A DNA stretch of 6,584 bases from Collinsella sp. (GTDB lineage Bacteria; Actinomycetota; Coriobacteriia; Coriobacteriales; Coriobacteriaceae): assembly GCA_031295725.1 (NCBI GenBank), contig JAUMNV010000153.1, positions 1 through 6,584 of the forward strand, written 5' to 3'. The position numbers and the translations under genes are program-made. Every line of letters begins with the position of its first letter. Positions within the stretch are counted from its first letter, which is position 1. Below are positions 1 to 5,300 of the stretch, in pieces. The notes under the pieces were generated by a model. It searched no databases. It was not told the DNA's origin and saw only the letters and a program-made list of their open reading frames with translations.

Positions 1-302
1 AGCAGATGATGAAGCAGGCTCGCAAGATGCAGGAGCAGCTTGCCGCCGCGCAGGAGAACCTCAAGTCCCAGACCGTCGACGCCTCTGCCGGCGGCGGCAT
101 GGTCAAGGTGACCGTTAACGGCGAGATGGAGCTCGTCAACCTCACCATCGATCCCGATGCGCTCGATCCCGAGGACGTCGATATGCTGCAGGATATGATC
201 ATGGCTGCCGTCAACGAGGCCGTCCGCGGCGTCAACGAGCTCGCCAACAAGCAGATGGGCGCCATCACCGGCGGCCTCAACATCCCGGGCATGCCGTTCT
301 AA
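1..302 (+). CDS. ybaB: YbaB/EbfC family nucleoid-associated protein, 5'-partial
   Basis: YbaB/EbfC proteins are small dimeric DNA-binding proteins that act at the nucleoid and are almost always encoded next to recR, usually as dnaX-ybaB-recR. The first complete codon in the window (CAG, bases 3-5) precedes MMKQARKMQEQL. This matches the usual N-terminal helix, but family members normally carry several residues before it. The true start is therefore probably just upstream of the window rather than the ATG at 6. The helix is followed by the typical Gly-rich turn (SAGGGMVKVTVNGEMEL) and an LTIDP motif. A C-terminal helix follows, and the protein ends in a short hydrophobic GGLNIPGMPF tail, as in other members. 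The reading frame closes with TAA at 300-302. Only 13 bp separate it from recR, so the two are very likely co-transcribed. The family assignment is firm; only the start is uncertain. Confidence 0.93.
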   Translation, partial: QMMKQARKMQEQLAAAQENLKSQTVDASAGGGMVKVTVNGEMELVNLTIDPDALDPEDVDMLQDMIMAAVNEAVRGVNELANKQMGAITGGLNIPGMPF

Positions 303-315
303 GACACGCATATAT

Positions 316-912
316 ATGAGTGCCAACCACAGTCTGCAAAAACTGCTCGATGAGCTGGGCCGTCTGCCGGGCATTGGTCCCAAGTCGGCCCAGCGCATCG
401 CCTATTACCTGTTGGAGGCCGACGCCGAGGAGGCGCGCCGCCTGGCCGAGGCCATCCTGGAGGTCAAGCAGGAGGTCCACTTTTGCAGCCGCTGCTTTAA
501 CTACGCCACGGCCGACGAGTGCTCCATCTGCCAGGACCCGATGCGCGATACCACTCGCATTTGCGTGGTGGGCGAGCCGCGCGATGTCCAGGCGATCGAG
601 CGCACGGGCAGCTACCACGGCCTCTACCACGTATTGGGCGGCGTGATCAGTCCCATGGACAAGATTGGCCCCGAGCAGCTGCACATTCGAGAGCTGCTGG
701 CACGCTTGGGCCACGAGGACATCCACGAGGTCATCATCGCCACCAACCCCAATATTGAGGGCGAGACCACGGCGAGCTATCTGGCCCGTACCATCAAGCC
801 GTTGGGCGTCGAGGTGTCGCGTCTGGCAAGCGGCCTTCCCGTGGGCGGCGACTTGGAGTATGCCGACGAGCTTACGCTTGGCCGCGCCATCGAGGCCCGC
901 CGCGCGATTTAG
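316..912 (+). CDS. recR: Recombination mediator protein RecR
   Basis: RecR works with RecO, and in many bacteria RecF, to load RecA onto single-stranded DNA at gaps in the cytoplasmic RecFOR repair pathway. The 198-residue length is normal for the family. The domains appear in the expected order. A helix-hairpin-helix lies around residues 8-33 (LPGIGPKSAQRIAYYLL). A four-cysteine zinc site follows at Cys57, Cys60, Cys69 and Cys72 (CSRC...CSIC). A Toprim domain starts at about residue 81 (ICVVGEPRDV, with Glu87) and contains NPNIEGE at about 144-150. The C-terminal LASGLPVGGDLEYADELTLGRA block is a RecR signature. The ATG at 316 gives the expected N-terminus although no clear Shine-Dalgarno precedes it. 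Translation may depend on ribosomes finishing ybaB 13 bp upstream (inference). The gene ends at TAG 910-912 and is followed by a GC hairpin. Confidence 0.97.
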   Translation: MSANHSLQKLLDELGRLPGIGPKSAQRIAYYLLEADAEEARRLAEAILEVKQEVHFCSRCFNYATADECSICQDPMRDTTRICVVGEPRDVQAIERTGSYHGLYHVLGGVISPMDKIGPEQLHIRELLARLGHEDIHEVIIATNPNIEGETTASYLARTIKPLGVEVSRLASGLPVGGDLEYADELTLGRAIEARRAI

Positions 913-949
913 GTGGCGAGCCTGCTCCTGCCGTATGTTTTCCTCGCGA

Positions 950-979
950 CGCACGGGGTAGTCATAATTTCCCCGTGCG
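950..979 (+). terminator. GC hairpin behind recR, candidate terminator
   Basis: CGCACGGGG (950-958) and CCCCGTGCG (971-979) form a perfect 9-bp stem around a 12-nt AT-rich loop, starting 38 bp after the recR stop. It lies where the ybaB-recR transcript should end. The downstream sequence (GACTGTGAGTTTGTTG) is only moderately T-rich, so this is not a textbook intrinsic terminator. It could also be a Rho-assisted end, a transcript-stabilising structure or a protein site. Confidence 0.5.
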
Positions 980-987
980 ACTGTGAG

Positions 988-1003
988 TTTGTTGTGCAAC
1001 AAA
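988..1003. promoter_or_regulatory. Upstream inverted-repeat operator candidate (distal site)
   Basis: TTTGTTG-TG-CAACAAA is a 16-bp dyad with perfect 7-bp arms. Its core GTTGTGCAAC (991-1000) differs by one base from the perfect palindrome at 1064-1073. The two centres are 73 bp apart, about seven helical turns, so a dimeric regulator could bind both sites on one face of the DNA. The regulator is not identifiable from this window. Confidence 0.45.
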
Positions 1004-1063
1004 GATGCTTCGTATCCGCTTATCGCATGGATGCTTCCGCTCGCATCCTTAATTTGTCCATTC

Positions 1064-1073
1064 GTTGCGCAAC
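1064..1073. promoter_or_regulatory. Upstream inverted-repeat operator candidate (proximal site)
   Basis: GTTGCGCAAC is a perfect 10-bp palindrome and a one-base variant of the core at 991-1000. It overlaps the candidate -35 element of the following operon, so binding here would be expected to repress (inference). Confidence 0.45.
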
Positions 1074-1095
1074 CTTTTTGGTTCGCTGATACACT
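1065..1095 (+). promoter_or_regulatory. Candidate promoter of the kinase-FHA operon
   Basis: TGATACACT (1087-1095) fits an extended -10 element (TGnTAnnnT, hexamer TACACT at 1090-1095). Upstream, TTGCGC (1065-1070) could serve as a -35, but the 19-bp spacer is longer than ideal. Reading the -10 as GATACA at 1088-1093 gives a 17-bp spacer. Transcription would start near 1102 and give a leader of about 55 nt. This is a motif-based call only. Confidence 0.35.
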
Positions 1096-1117
1096 CAAAT
1101 ATGGATTCGAATGAATG

Positions 1118-1145
1118 CGCCGCTCCCGAGCGGCGTGTTTTTGTT
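1118..1145 (+). terminator. Terminator-like hairpin in the leader of the kinase-FHA operon
   Basis: CGCCGCT (1118-1124) pairs with AGCGGCG (1129-1135) in a perfect 7-bp stem with a CCCG tetraloop. The stem is followed at once by TGTTTTTGTT. This has the shape of an intrinsic terminator. It ends exactly where the ribosome binding site GGAGGAG (1146-1152) begins and lies downstream of the candidate promoter. It may be a leader attenuator for the operon, or a second barrier to transcripts arriving from recR. Confidence 0.5.
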
Positions 1146-1152
1146 GGAGGAG
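1146..1152 (+). promoter_or_regulatory. Ribosome binding site fixing the start at 1158
   Basis: GGAGGAG lies 5 nt before the ATG at 1158. The in-frame upstream ATGs at 1065 and 1101 have no comparable site and would place the terminator-like hairpin inside coding sequence, so 1158 is the preferred start. Confidence 0.75.
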
Positions 1153-1157
1153 AACGC

Positions 1158-2063
1158 ATGCGGCCCGGTGGCACTCAGACAAAGCGCGGCGCCGCGGTGC
1201 GCATACGACGCCGACTGGGCTTGGCGCCGCGGGCGTACGCACTGCTATCGTGCTCGCTGGTGCTGGTCATAGCTGGCGTTTCTGCCTATGGCATGACCGT
1301 GCCGTCCATGATGCAGGCGCATGCCGCACGCGAACCGCGCGTGGGGCATGAGGTCAAAAGCGATCTGGGCACCACGACTGGATATGCTTGGGCAAGTGTG
1401 GTCGGGCATATTGTGTTTGGCACCGACGATGCGGACGGCGCCGAGGCCCCGGACAACGAAGTCACGCTTGCCAATGGCAAAACCATCGTGCTCACCAACA
1501 CCAAGATCATCGATCGTTTGTCCAACAATAGCGTGGCGGCAACGGTGAATAAGGTCGAGCAGCAAAAGGAGCAGGACGCCCAGCAGTCCGGAAAGCCCGG
1601 TAGCTCGGATACTTCTGGCTCCGGCTCGGATTCATCGAGTTCGGGCGGCGGCTCTGGGTCGGGTTCCTCTACCGGAGGGCCTGGAAACGGCGGCTCGACG
1701 GGCGGCAACACTGACAACGATGCAAACTCCGGCGGCCTTTCCGCTGCTGAGGAAGAGAGCATTCACAGTTGGCTTGTGACCAAGTACAACATGCTCGACG
1801 GCTATGTTTCTCGTGCCAATGACGTGGTCTCGACCTATAACTCTACGGGAGATCCCAGGCCGTGCGACAGCCTGGTCGGGGAGATGTTTGTCATTCGAGC
1901 CGAGTTCGGTCGTCAGACATTCTCGCCCCGGTCAAAGTGGTATCAGCAGTATGCCAATCTGTGGGGCTGTTACACCAACCTATGCCAATGGGTCGGCCAT
2001 TACGGCGATGATGACGTCGCGCTCGGTAACTTCAACAATAACGTGGCGGCGCTTGCCCTATGA
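1158..2063 (+). CDS. Hypothetical membrane-anchored protein with Gly/Ser-rich linker
   Basis: I do not recognise this 301-residue protein. A basic N-terminus (residues 1-25, rich in Arg and Lys) precedes one hydrophobic segment at about 27-47 (ALLSCSLVLVIAGVSAYGM). By the positive-inside rule the rest should lie outside the membrane. A possible AHA signal-peptidase site at 54-56 means a cleaved signal peptide cannot be excluded. Residues 60-140 form a polar region with a short VTLANGKTIVLTNTKIID stretch. Residues 148-194 are almost entirely Gly, Ser, Asn, Asp and Thr, a flexible linker. Residues 195-301 look like a folded, probably helical domain rich in Trp and Tyr, with Cys236, Cys271 and Cys276. 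The start at 1158 is set by GGAGGAG. The stop codon overlaps the kinase start, so the product probably works with the kinase, perhaps as its extracytoplasmic sensor (inference). Confidence 0.8.
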   Translation: MRPGGTQTKRGAAVRIRRRLGLAPRAYALLSCSLVLVIAGVSAYGMTVPSMMQAHAAREPRVGHEVKSDLGTTTGYAWASVVGHIVFGTDDADGAEAPDNEVTLANGKTIVLTNTKIIDRLSNNSVAATVNKVEQQKEQDAQQSGKPGSSDTSGSGSDSSSSGGGSGSGSSTGGPGNGGSTGGNTDNDANSGGLSAAEEESIHSWLVTKYNMLDGYVSRANDVVSTYNSTGDPRPCDSLVGEMFVIRAEFGRQTFSPRSKWYQQYANLWGCYTNLCQWVGHYGDDDVALGNFNNNVAALAL

Positions 2064-3904
2064 TGACCGATCTTGCATCCACCACACCACAATCGCTCGG
2101 TCGCGATCCCATGGTCGCCCTGCGCCTGGCGCGTGTCTACGGGTTTGAGCCGGCCATTGCGCTCGGTCAGGACGAACTGCCTGCCTATCTGCGTCGTTTT
2201 ACGATGCTGTTTGCCGACGATGCCACCATGCGCCGTGGCGGTATCGGCCGCGTGACGCGTGCCGTCAACGCCCAAGGCGAGGCCGTGGCACTCAAGCAGC
2301 TCATCTTGCCGACGCGCGATGAGTTTGACGACGATGCCGCTCACGAGGCGCTGGTCGCCAAGTTCAAGGCGGCGTTTCGCGAGGAATACGAATGCCATCG
2401 CGCCCTTTCGGGCCTTAAGGGCTTTCCCCGCCTCTATGGCTGGGGCGAGGTCGACGGTGTGCCTGCAATTGTCATGGAATGGGTCGAGGGCGAGACGCTT
2501 GCCCGCTTGCGTTCGCGACTCGCCGTGGACGATGCCGGACGCCTGTCGCCGCTTGTGGCGGCGCGTCTGGGTCGCGACCTGTTCGATCTGCTCTGCCGTA
2601 TGAGCCTGGTGGGTGAGGGCTTTGTCCATCGCGATATCTCGCCCGCTAATATTATGGTGCGCACGGCGCGTCTACCGCTTGACCGGCAGCTTGCCGAGGG
2701 CACCTTTGACCTGTGCCTGATCGACTTTGGCTCGTCGCTGGCGCTTGAGCCTGCGTCGGCCGTGGCCGGTACCGGCGGCAAGGCATCCTTTACCGAGCGC
2801 TATGCCACGCTGCGTCGCGCGACGGTTGCCTATGCCCCGCCCGAGATGCTCACCGACGATATTCCCGATCTGCGCGCTTTGCGTATGTCGCCGGCGATCG
2901 ACGTCTATGCCGCGGCAAGCACGGTTTACGAGCTCATTGCCGGCGTCGCGCCATACGAAGCCGCGCCGAGCACTTCGGGCACCTCGGGTTCGCGCAAAAA
3001 GACGCGCGACATCGCGAGCCCCTACCGTCTCAAGATGGACACGCGGCCCGACTATCCCATTGGTGCCCATGCGCCCGGTTGTGATTTGACTCAGCTGCTT
3101 CGTCGTGAGCCCGATGTGGCGCTCGCCGCGGCCGAGCAGGCCCAGCAGCTAGGGCTTGAGCCGGATTCCGAAGAGCTACGCGATGCGCTGGCGTTTGTCG
3201 ATGCCCAGCTGTTCGACGTGGTGACGGCCTGTCTGTCCAGCCATCAAAAAGATCGTCCCGAGCCGGCGGCGGTCGAGGCGGCGCTCTCAGCGTTTTGTGA
3301 CCACTATGCGCAAAATGTCGGCCGTTCGCTCCGCGGCGAGCCGCTCACGCCGTGCCCCATGGATGCGTCTGGCCGCGCGGTTCGTCACGCGCTGATGGTC
3401 GGCGCGACGGTCGTCTGTGGCGTGGTTTGGGCTGTGATCGTGGTTTCGGCCGCGCTGCTGGCGTCGGGCGCTCGCGTGACGGCGACTTTGGGATCGCTCG
3501 TGTGGTCTGGGTCGCTACCGGGTATTATTGCCGCACTGGCGTTGGCGCTGCCAGGCATAGCCGGCGTTGCCGCGGGGGCGCTTGCGCGCGATCGGCGCTC
3601 GGGCTTCCTGCAGGGTGTGCTTGCGCTTTCTGCCTGCGAGGTTCCGGTGCTGGTTGTGGCTGCATGTAGCGTATTTTCCCAACGCGCCGTGATGGGCGGC
3701 CTTGTTGCCGCTCTGGTTGCAACCTATACGCTTACGTGGTTTTTGCTTGCGATGGGCTTTGCCTTTGAACTTCCCGTTTCGGCACCGCGACGCACAAAAG
3801 CCCAGATGGCGACTCCGCTTGCCGGTGGAGCCGCAGCTGCCCGTACTTTTGGCGGACCTGTCGAAGTATCGTCCGATTCTATTTCTACGACTAAGGAGGC
3901 CTAG
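2060..3904 (+). CDS. Ser/Thr-protein-kinase-like protein with four C-terminal membrane segments
   Basis: This 614-residue protein has an N-terminal cytoplasmic kinase domain (about 45-415) and a membrane domain. Visible kinase motifs are a Gly-rich loop GGIGRVTRA (60-68, third Gly replaced by Thr), Lys79 in VALKQ, HRDISPANIMV with catalytic Asp192 and Asn197, DFG at 222-224, APPE at 259-262, Asp281 in DVYAAAST, and the C-lobe Arg399 in QKDRP. Serine stands where most Ser/Thr kinases have lysine (HRDLKP); HRDISP-type loops occur in other bacterial kinase-like proteins, so activity is plausible. Residues of about 302-380 form a long insert between the usual helices F and I. Four hydrophobic segments follow at about 444-467, 485-508, 518-539 and 545-570, then a cytoplasmic tail. 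No PASTA repeats are present, so this is not a PknB-type wall sensor. The start overlaps the previous stop as ATGA, with a second ATG at 2063, which indicates translational coupling. Substrates are unknown; the FHA protein next door is the obvious partner candidate. Confidence 0.88.
   Translation: MMTDLASTTPQSLGRDPMVALRLARVYGFEPAIALGQDELPAYLRRFTMLFADDATMRRGGIGRVTRAVNAQGEAVALKQLILPTRDEFDDDAAHEALVAKFKAAFREEYECHRALSGLKGFPRLYGWGEVDGVPAIVMEWVEGETLARLRSRLAVDDAGRLSPLVAARLGRDLFDLLCRMSLVGEGFVHRDISPANIMVRTARLPLDRQLAEGTFDLCLIDFGSSLALEPASAVAGTGGKASFTERYATLRRATVAYAPPEMLTDDIPDLRALRMSPAIDVYAAASTVYELIAGVAPYEAAPSTSGTSGSRKKTRDIASPYRLKMDTRPDYPIGAHAPGCDLTQLLRREPDVALAAAEQAQQLGLEPDSEELRDALAFVDAQLFDVVTACLSSHQKDRPEPAAVEAALSAFCDHYAQNVGRSLRGEPLTPCPMDASGRAVRHALMVGATVVCGVVWAVIVVSAALLASGARVTATLGSLVWSGSLPGIIAALALALPGIAGVAAGALARDRRSGFLQGVLALSACEVPVLVVAACSVFSQRAVMGGLVAALVATYTLTWFLLAMGFAFELPVSAPRRTKAQMATPLAGGAAAARTFGGPVEVSSDSISTTKEA
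3893..3899 (+). promoter_or_regulatory. Strong ribosome binding site of the FHA gene
   Basis: AAGGAGG sits inside the last codons of the kinase gene, 8 nt before the ATG at 3908. It fixes that start and suggests the FHA protein is translated efficiently in its own right, unlike the coupled kinase. Confidence 0.8.
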
Positions 3905-3907
3905 GTC

Positions 3908-4846
3908 ATGGCATCTCAAGTTGAGCTCACCCCATGCGGGGCCATGTTTGACATCTTTAAGCGCGCGGCGCATCTGAGCCATATCGAGCTGTGCGGCTTG
4001 GTGCTTTCGTCCCGTCCGCTCGCCGACGGCCGCAGCCCGCAGAGCCGAGCCGCCGATCGCTCTTGGGTTTCCCGCTTTATCGTTCGCGCGCCGGTCGGCA
4101 CGCTTCAGCATCGCTACTTTGCCGAATACGGTACCTCGGCTGCGCGTATTATGTCGCAACTGGCCCTGCGCCAGCGCAATCCCATGGACTCCACGGCTGT
4201 GATCAATATGGTGTGCGGTCCTGCAGGTGAACCGATGGTACGCGCGCTCGAAGAGTGCCACCAGGACACGAATCTCTATCGCAACGCGCTCGATCGCCTG
4301 TCCCAGGCGGCGGAACTCATGCCCGCCGAGCGCGCCGAGGCCGTGCTGGTGCTGTTTGTCGCCGTCGGTTGTTCGGCGGATGTGCGGTCCTCGGTGAACT
4401 ATGCCATCGACTACGCGCACGCGACCTGTGGCGGAGGCACATCCACGCCGCGTTCGCTTGGCATGTCGATGACCGCGGGCGAACGCGAACCCGCCCCGGC
4501 GCACCCCTTGGGCTTGCTGCGCGTACAAAACAGTTTTGTCGTGAGCGCCCCGCGCTGGATTCAGCCGAGTGAGCAGGGTGTTGAGATTGGCGCGCTGGCC
4601 ACTGGCGAGGGCGATATTACCGACGTCGGCGACGATGTCTCGGCCCGCCATGCCCATATCTGGTGCGATGCTCAAAATATCTGGCACGTCGAGGACTTGT
4701 CGTCCACCAACGGAACCGTGGTGGTAAACGGGGCCACGCGCGTCTGCATTCAGGTCGAACCCGGCCGTTCCGCCCAACTCAATCCCGGCGACGAGCTCAA
4801 GCTCGGCGAATCCACTACCTACGCCATTCTCTTCGGTGCCCTCTAG
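3908..4846 (+). CDS. FHA domain-containing protein
   Basis: This 312-residue protein has no signal peptide or membrane segment and should be cytoplasmic. The C-terminal forkhead-associated domain spans about 205-310. FHA domains bind phosphothreonine peptides. Visible motifs are VEIG (225-228), VSARHAHI with Ser245 and His248, the DLSSTNGT block with Asn268 and Gly269, VVVNGA, and LNPGDELKLG (291-300). The arginine that normally follows the first Gly (GR) is Ala229 here, which may weaken phosphate binding. Residues 1-190 are unrecognised. They look mostly helical, with a VSRFIVRAPVGTLQHRYFAEYG stretch and a helical block at about 110-172. A short Pro/Gly/Thr-rich linker precedes the FHA domain. 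The gene begins 3 bp after the kinase stop, so it is the third gene of the operon and probably reads phosphorylation by that kinase (inference). The stop lies at the base of a hairpin. Confidence 0.9.
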   Translation: MASQVELTPCGAMFDIFKRAAHLSHIELCGLVLSSRPLADGRSPQSRAADRSWVSRFIVRAPVGTLQHRYFAEYGTSAARIMSQLALRQRNPMDSTAVINMVCGPAGEPMVRALEECHQDTNLYRNALDRLSQAAELMPAERAEAVLVLFVAVGCSADVRSSVNYAIDYAHATCGGGTSTPRSLGMSMTAGEREPAPAHPLGLLRVQNSFVVSAPRWIQPSEQGVEIGALATGEGDITDVGDDVSARHAHIWCDAQNIWHVEDLSSTNGTVVVNGATRVCIQVEPGRSAQLNPGDELKLGESTTYAILFGAL

Positions 4847-4897
4847 CCGGCAGATAGGGACGTTCCTTTTCTGCCGGCACTTGGGGACACTCCTTGG
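4846..4897. repeat. REP-like palindromic element, also a possible operon terminator
   Basis: GCCGGCAG (4846-4853) and CTGCCGGC (4871-4878) form a perfect 8-bp stem that begins on the last base of the FHA stop codon. The 17-nt loop contains GGGACGTTCCTTTT (4857-4870). A related GGGGACACTCCTTGG follows at 4883-4897, so GGGAC-N2-TCCTT appears twice. From memory, this vocabulary resembles the dispersed REP elements linked to REP-associated tyrosine (Y1) transposases; no such transposase gene is in the window. The stem may also end the operon transcript, but the T run lies in the loop rather than after the stem. Confidence 0.5.
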
Positions 4898-4925
4898 CGC
4901 ACCAGAGCCGGTCGCCCAGGGATGG

Positions 4926-4971
4926 AGGGGCCATTTTGGCCCTTGGCAGTCACCCAAGGTAAACCTTTACC
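4926..4971 (+). other. Chain of three overlapping inverted repeats
   Basis: Three short dyads share bases. The first is AGGGGCCA-TTT-TGGCCCTT (4926-4944, one G-T wobble). The second is CCTTGG-CAGTCAC-CCAAGG (4941-4959). The third is GGTAAA-CC-TTTACC (4958-4971). The neighbouring stems exclude each other if transcribed. As DNA, the last one is a plausible operator just upstream of the nifJ promoter region. No function is assigned. Confidence 0.35.
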
Positions 4972-4998
4972 GCCCGCCTATATTTGCCGAAATTACAC

Positions 4999-5016
4999 TT
5001 GACGGCGGGGTACAAT
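4999..5016 (+). promoter_or_regulatory. Candidate nifJ promoter region
   Basis: TACAAT (5011-5016) is a good -10 hexamer and would start a transcript near 5023. A good -35-like TTGACG (4999-5004) lies only 6 bp upstream, too close to pair with it. The alternative TTGCCG (4984-4989) is 21 bp away, too far for a standard promoter. A 5-bp dyad, GCGGG (5005-5009) and CCCGC (5020-5024), flanks the -10. The location is plausible but the exact architecture is unresolved. Confidence 0.35.
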
Positions 5017-5082
5017 AAACCCGCATGCGGATTTCCGTTGCGGGCGCTTCCCATCGCCGGGGCGTGCCCGGGAGCATCCGGC

Positions 5083-5196
5083 ATGCGGCCTTTGCGGCGC
5101 TCGGTCATGTGCAAGACGGGTAGCTGGGCTTGTGGAGCGCGTGCAGCCCTCCTCGCCTCGGCATGCCTTCTCTCCACGCCATGTACCTGCTGCTGA
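5083..5196 (+). CDS. Putative cysteine-rich upstream ORF in the nifJ leader
   Basis: This 37-codon reading frame starts with ATG and has GGGAG (5070-5074) 8 nt upstream, a usable ribosome binding site. The peptide begins MRPLRRSVMCK and ends STPCTCC. It carries six cysteines (residues 10, 17, 28, 34, 36, 37), three of them in the last four codons (TGT ACC TGC TGC before TGA). Actinobacterial leader peptides ending in cysteine runs are known to act as cysteine-responsive attenuators in mycobacteria. The placement before an Fe-S enzyme makes a similar role conceivable here. High GC makes chance ORFs common, so the call is tentative. Confidence 0.25.
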   Translation: MRPLRRSVMCKTGSWACGARAALLASACLLSTPCTCC

Positions 5197-5249
5197 GCCT
5201 GCCTGCCAGATGATTGGAAGCAACAGCGAAAATCCCATCACGCCAACAT

Positions 5250-5265
5250 CCCGGCGATCGCCGGG
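5250..5265. repeat. Perfect 16-bp palindrome before nifJ
   Basis: CCCGGCGATCGCCGGG is perfectly self-complementary. As RNA it would fold into a 6-bp GC stem with a GAUC loop. It lies 32 bp before the nifJ start and 53 bp after the upstream ORF stop. No T run follows, so it is not an intrinsic terminator. It may be an operator or a leader hairpin. Confidence 0.5.
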
Positions 5266-5268
5266 GCC

Positions 5269-5297
5269 TGTATACCTATATGAGAGGAGAGGGGTAT

Positions 5298-5300
<3 letters not shown>
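5269..5300 (+). promoter_or_regulatory. Hairpin enclosing the nifJ ribosome binding site and start
   Basis: TATACC (5271-5276) can pair with GGTATA (5293-5298), extended by two G-U pairs to include the ATG at 5298. The loop holds the purine-rich GAGAGGAGAGG with AGGAG at 5285-5289, 8 nt before the start. The start codon is partly paired while the Shine-Dalgarno is in the loop. The stem is short and AU-rich, so any effect on translation would be mild or temperature dependent (inference). Confidence 0.4.

Larger units (their letters stand above)
5023..5297 (+). promoter_or_regulatory. Long GC-rich nifJ leader
   Basis: About 275 nt separate the candidate transcription start from the nifJ ATG. 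The stretch contains a perfect palindrome CCGCATGCGG (5021-5030), a CCGGG/CCCGG stem at about 5057-5071, a cysteine-rich upstream ORF (5083-5196), a 16-bp palindrome (5250-5265) and a hairpin around the nifJ ribosome binding site. I looked for features of T-box, cobalamin, TPP, glycine, SRP and RNase P RNAs and recognised none. The length and structure suggest post-transcriptional control, but this is inference. Confidence 0.4.

Noticed and set aside
1065..1157. Upstream in-frame starts for the first operon gene (1065 and 1101)
   Set aside because: Neither has a ribosome binding site, and both would translate through the candidate promoter or terminator-like hairpin. The ATG at 1158 has GGAGGAG at 5 nt.
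277..1242. Long minus-strand reading frame opposite recR
   Set aside because: It lies antisense to recR, which has full family motifs, and extends over the dyad-rich intergenic region. Long antisense frames are common in high-GC coding DNA.
3715..3724. GGTTGCAACC palindrome resembling the upstream operators
   Set aside because: It lacks the two central bases of GTTGYGCAAC and lies inside the kinase membrane-domain coding sequence, so it is probably chance.
3515..4957. 480-codon minus-strand frame across the kinase and FHA genes
   Set aside because: It is antisense to two genes with clear domain motifs, shows only Arg/Gly/His-rich composition and has no recognisable domain.
5197..5250. Possible SRP RNA-like stretch (GATTGGAAGCAACAGC)
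   Set aside because: It only loosely resembles the GGAAGGAAGCAGC loop, and the surrounding conserved GGTCAGG context is missing.
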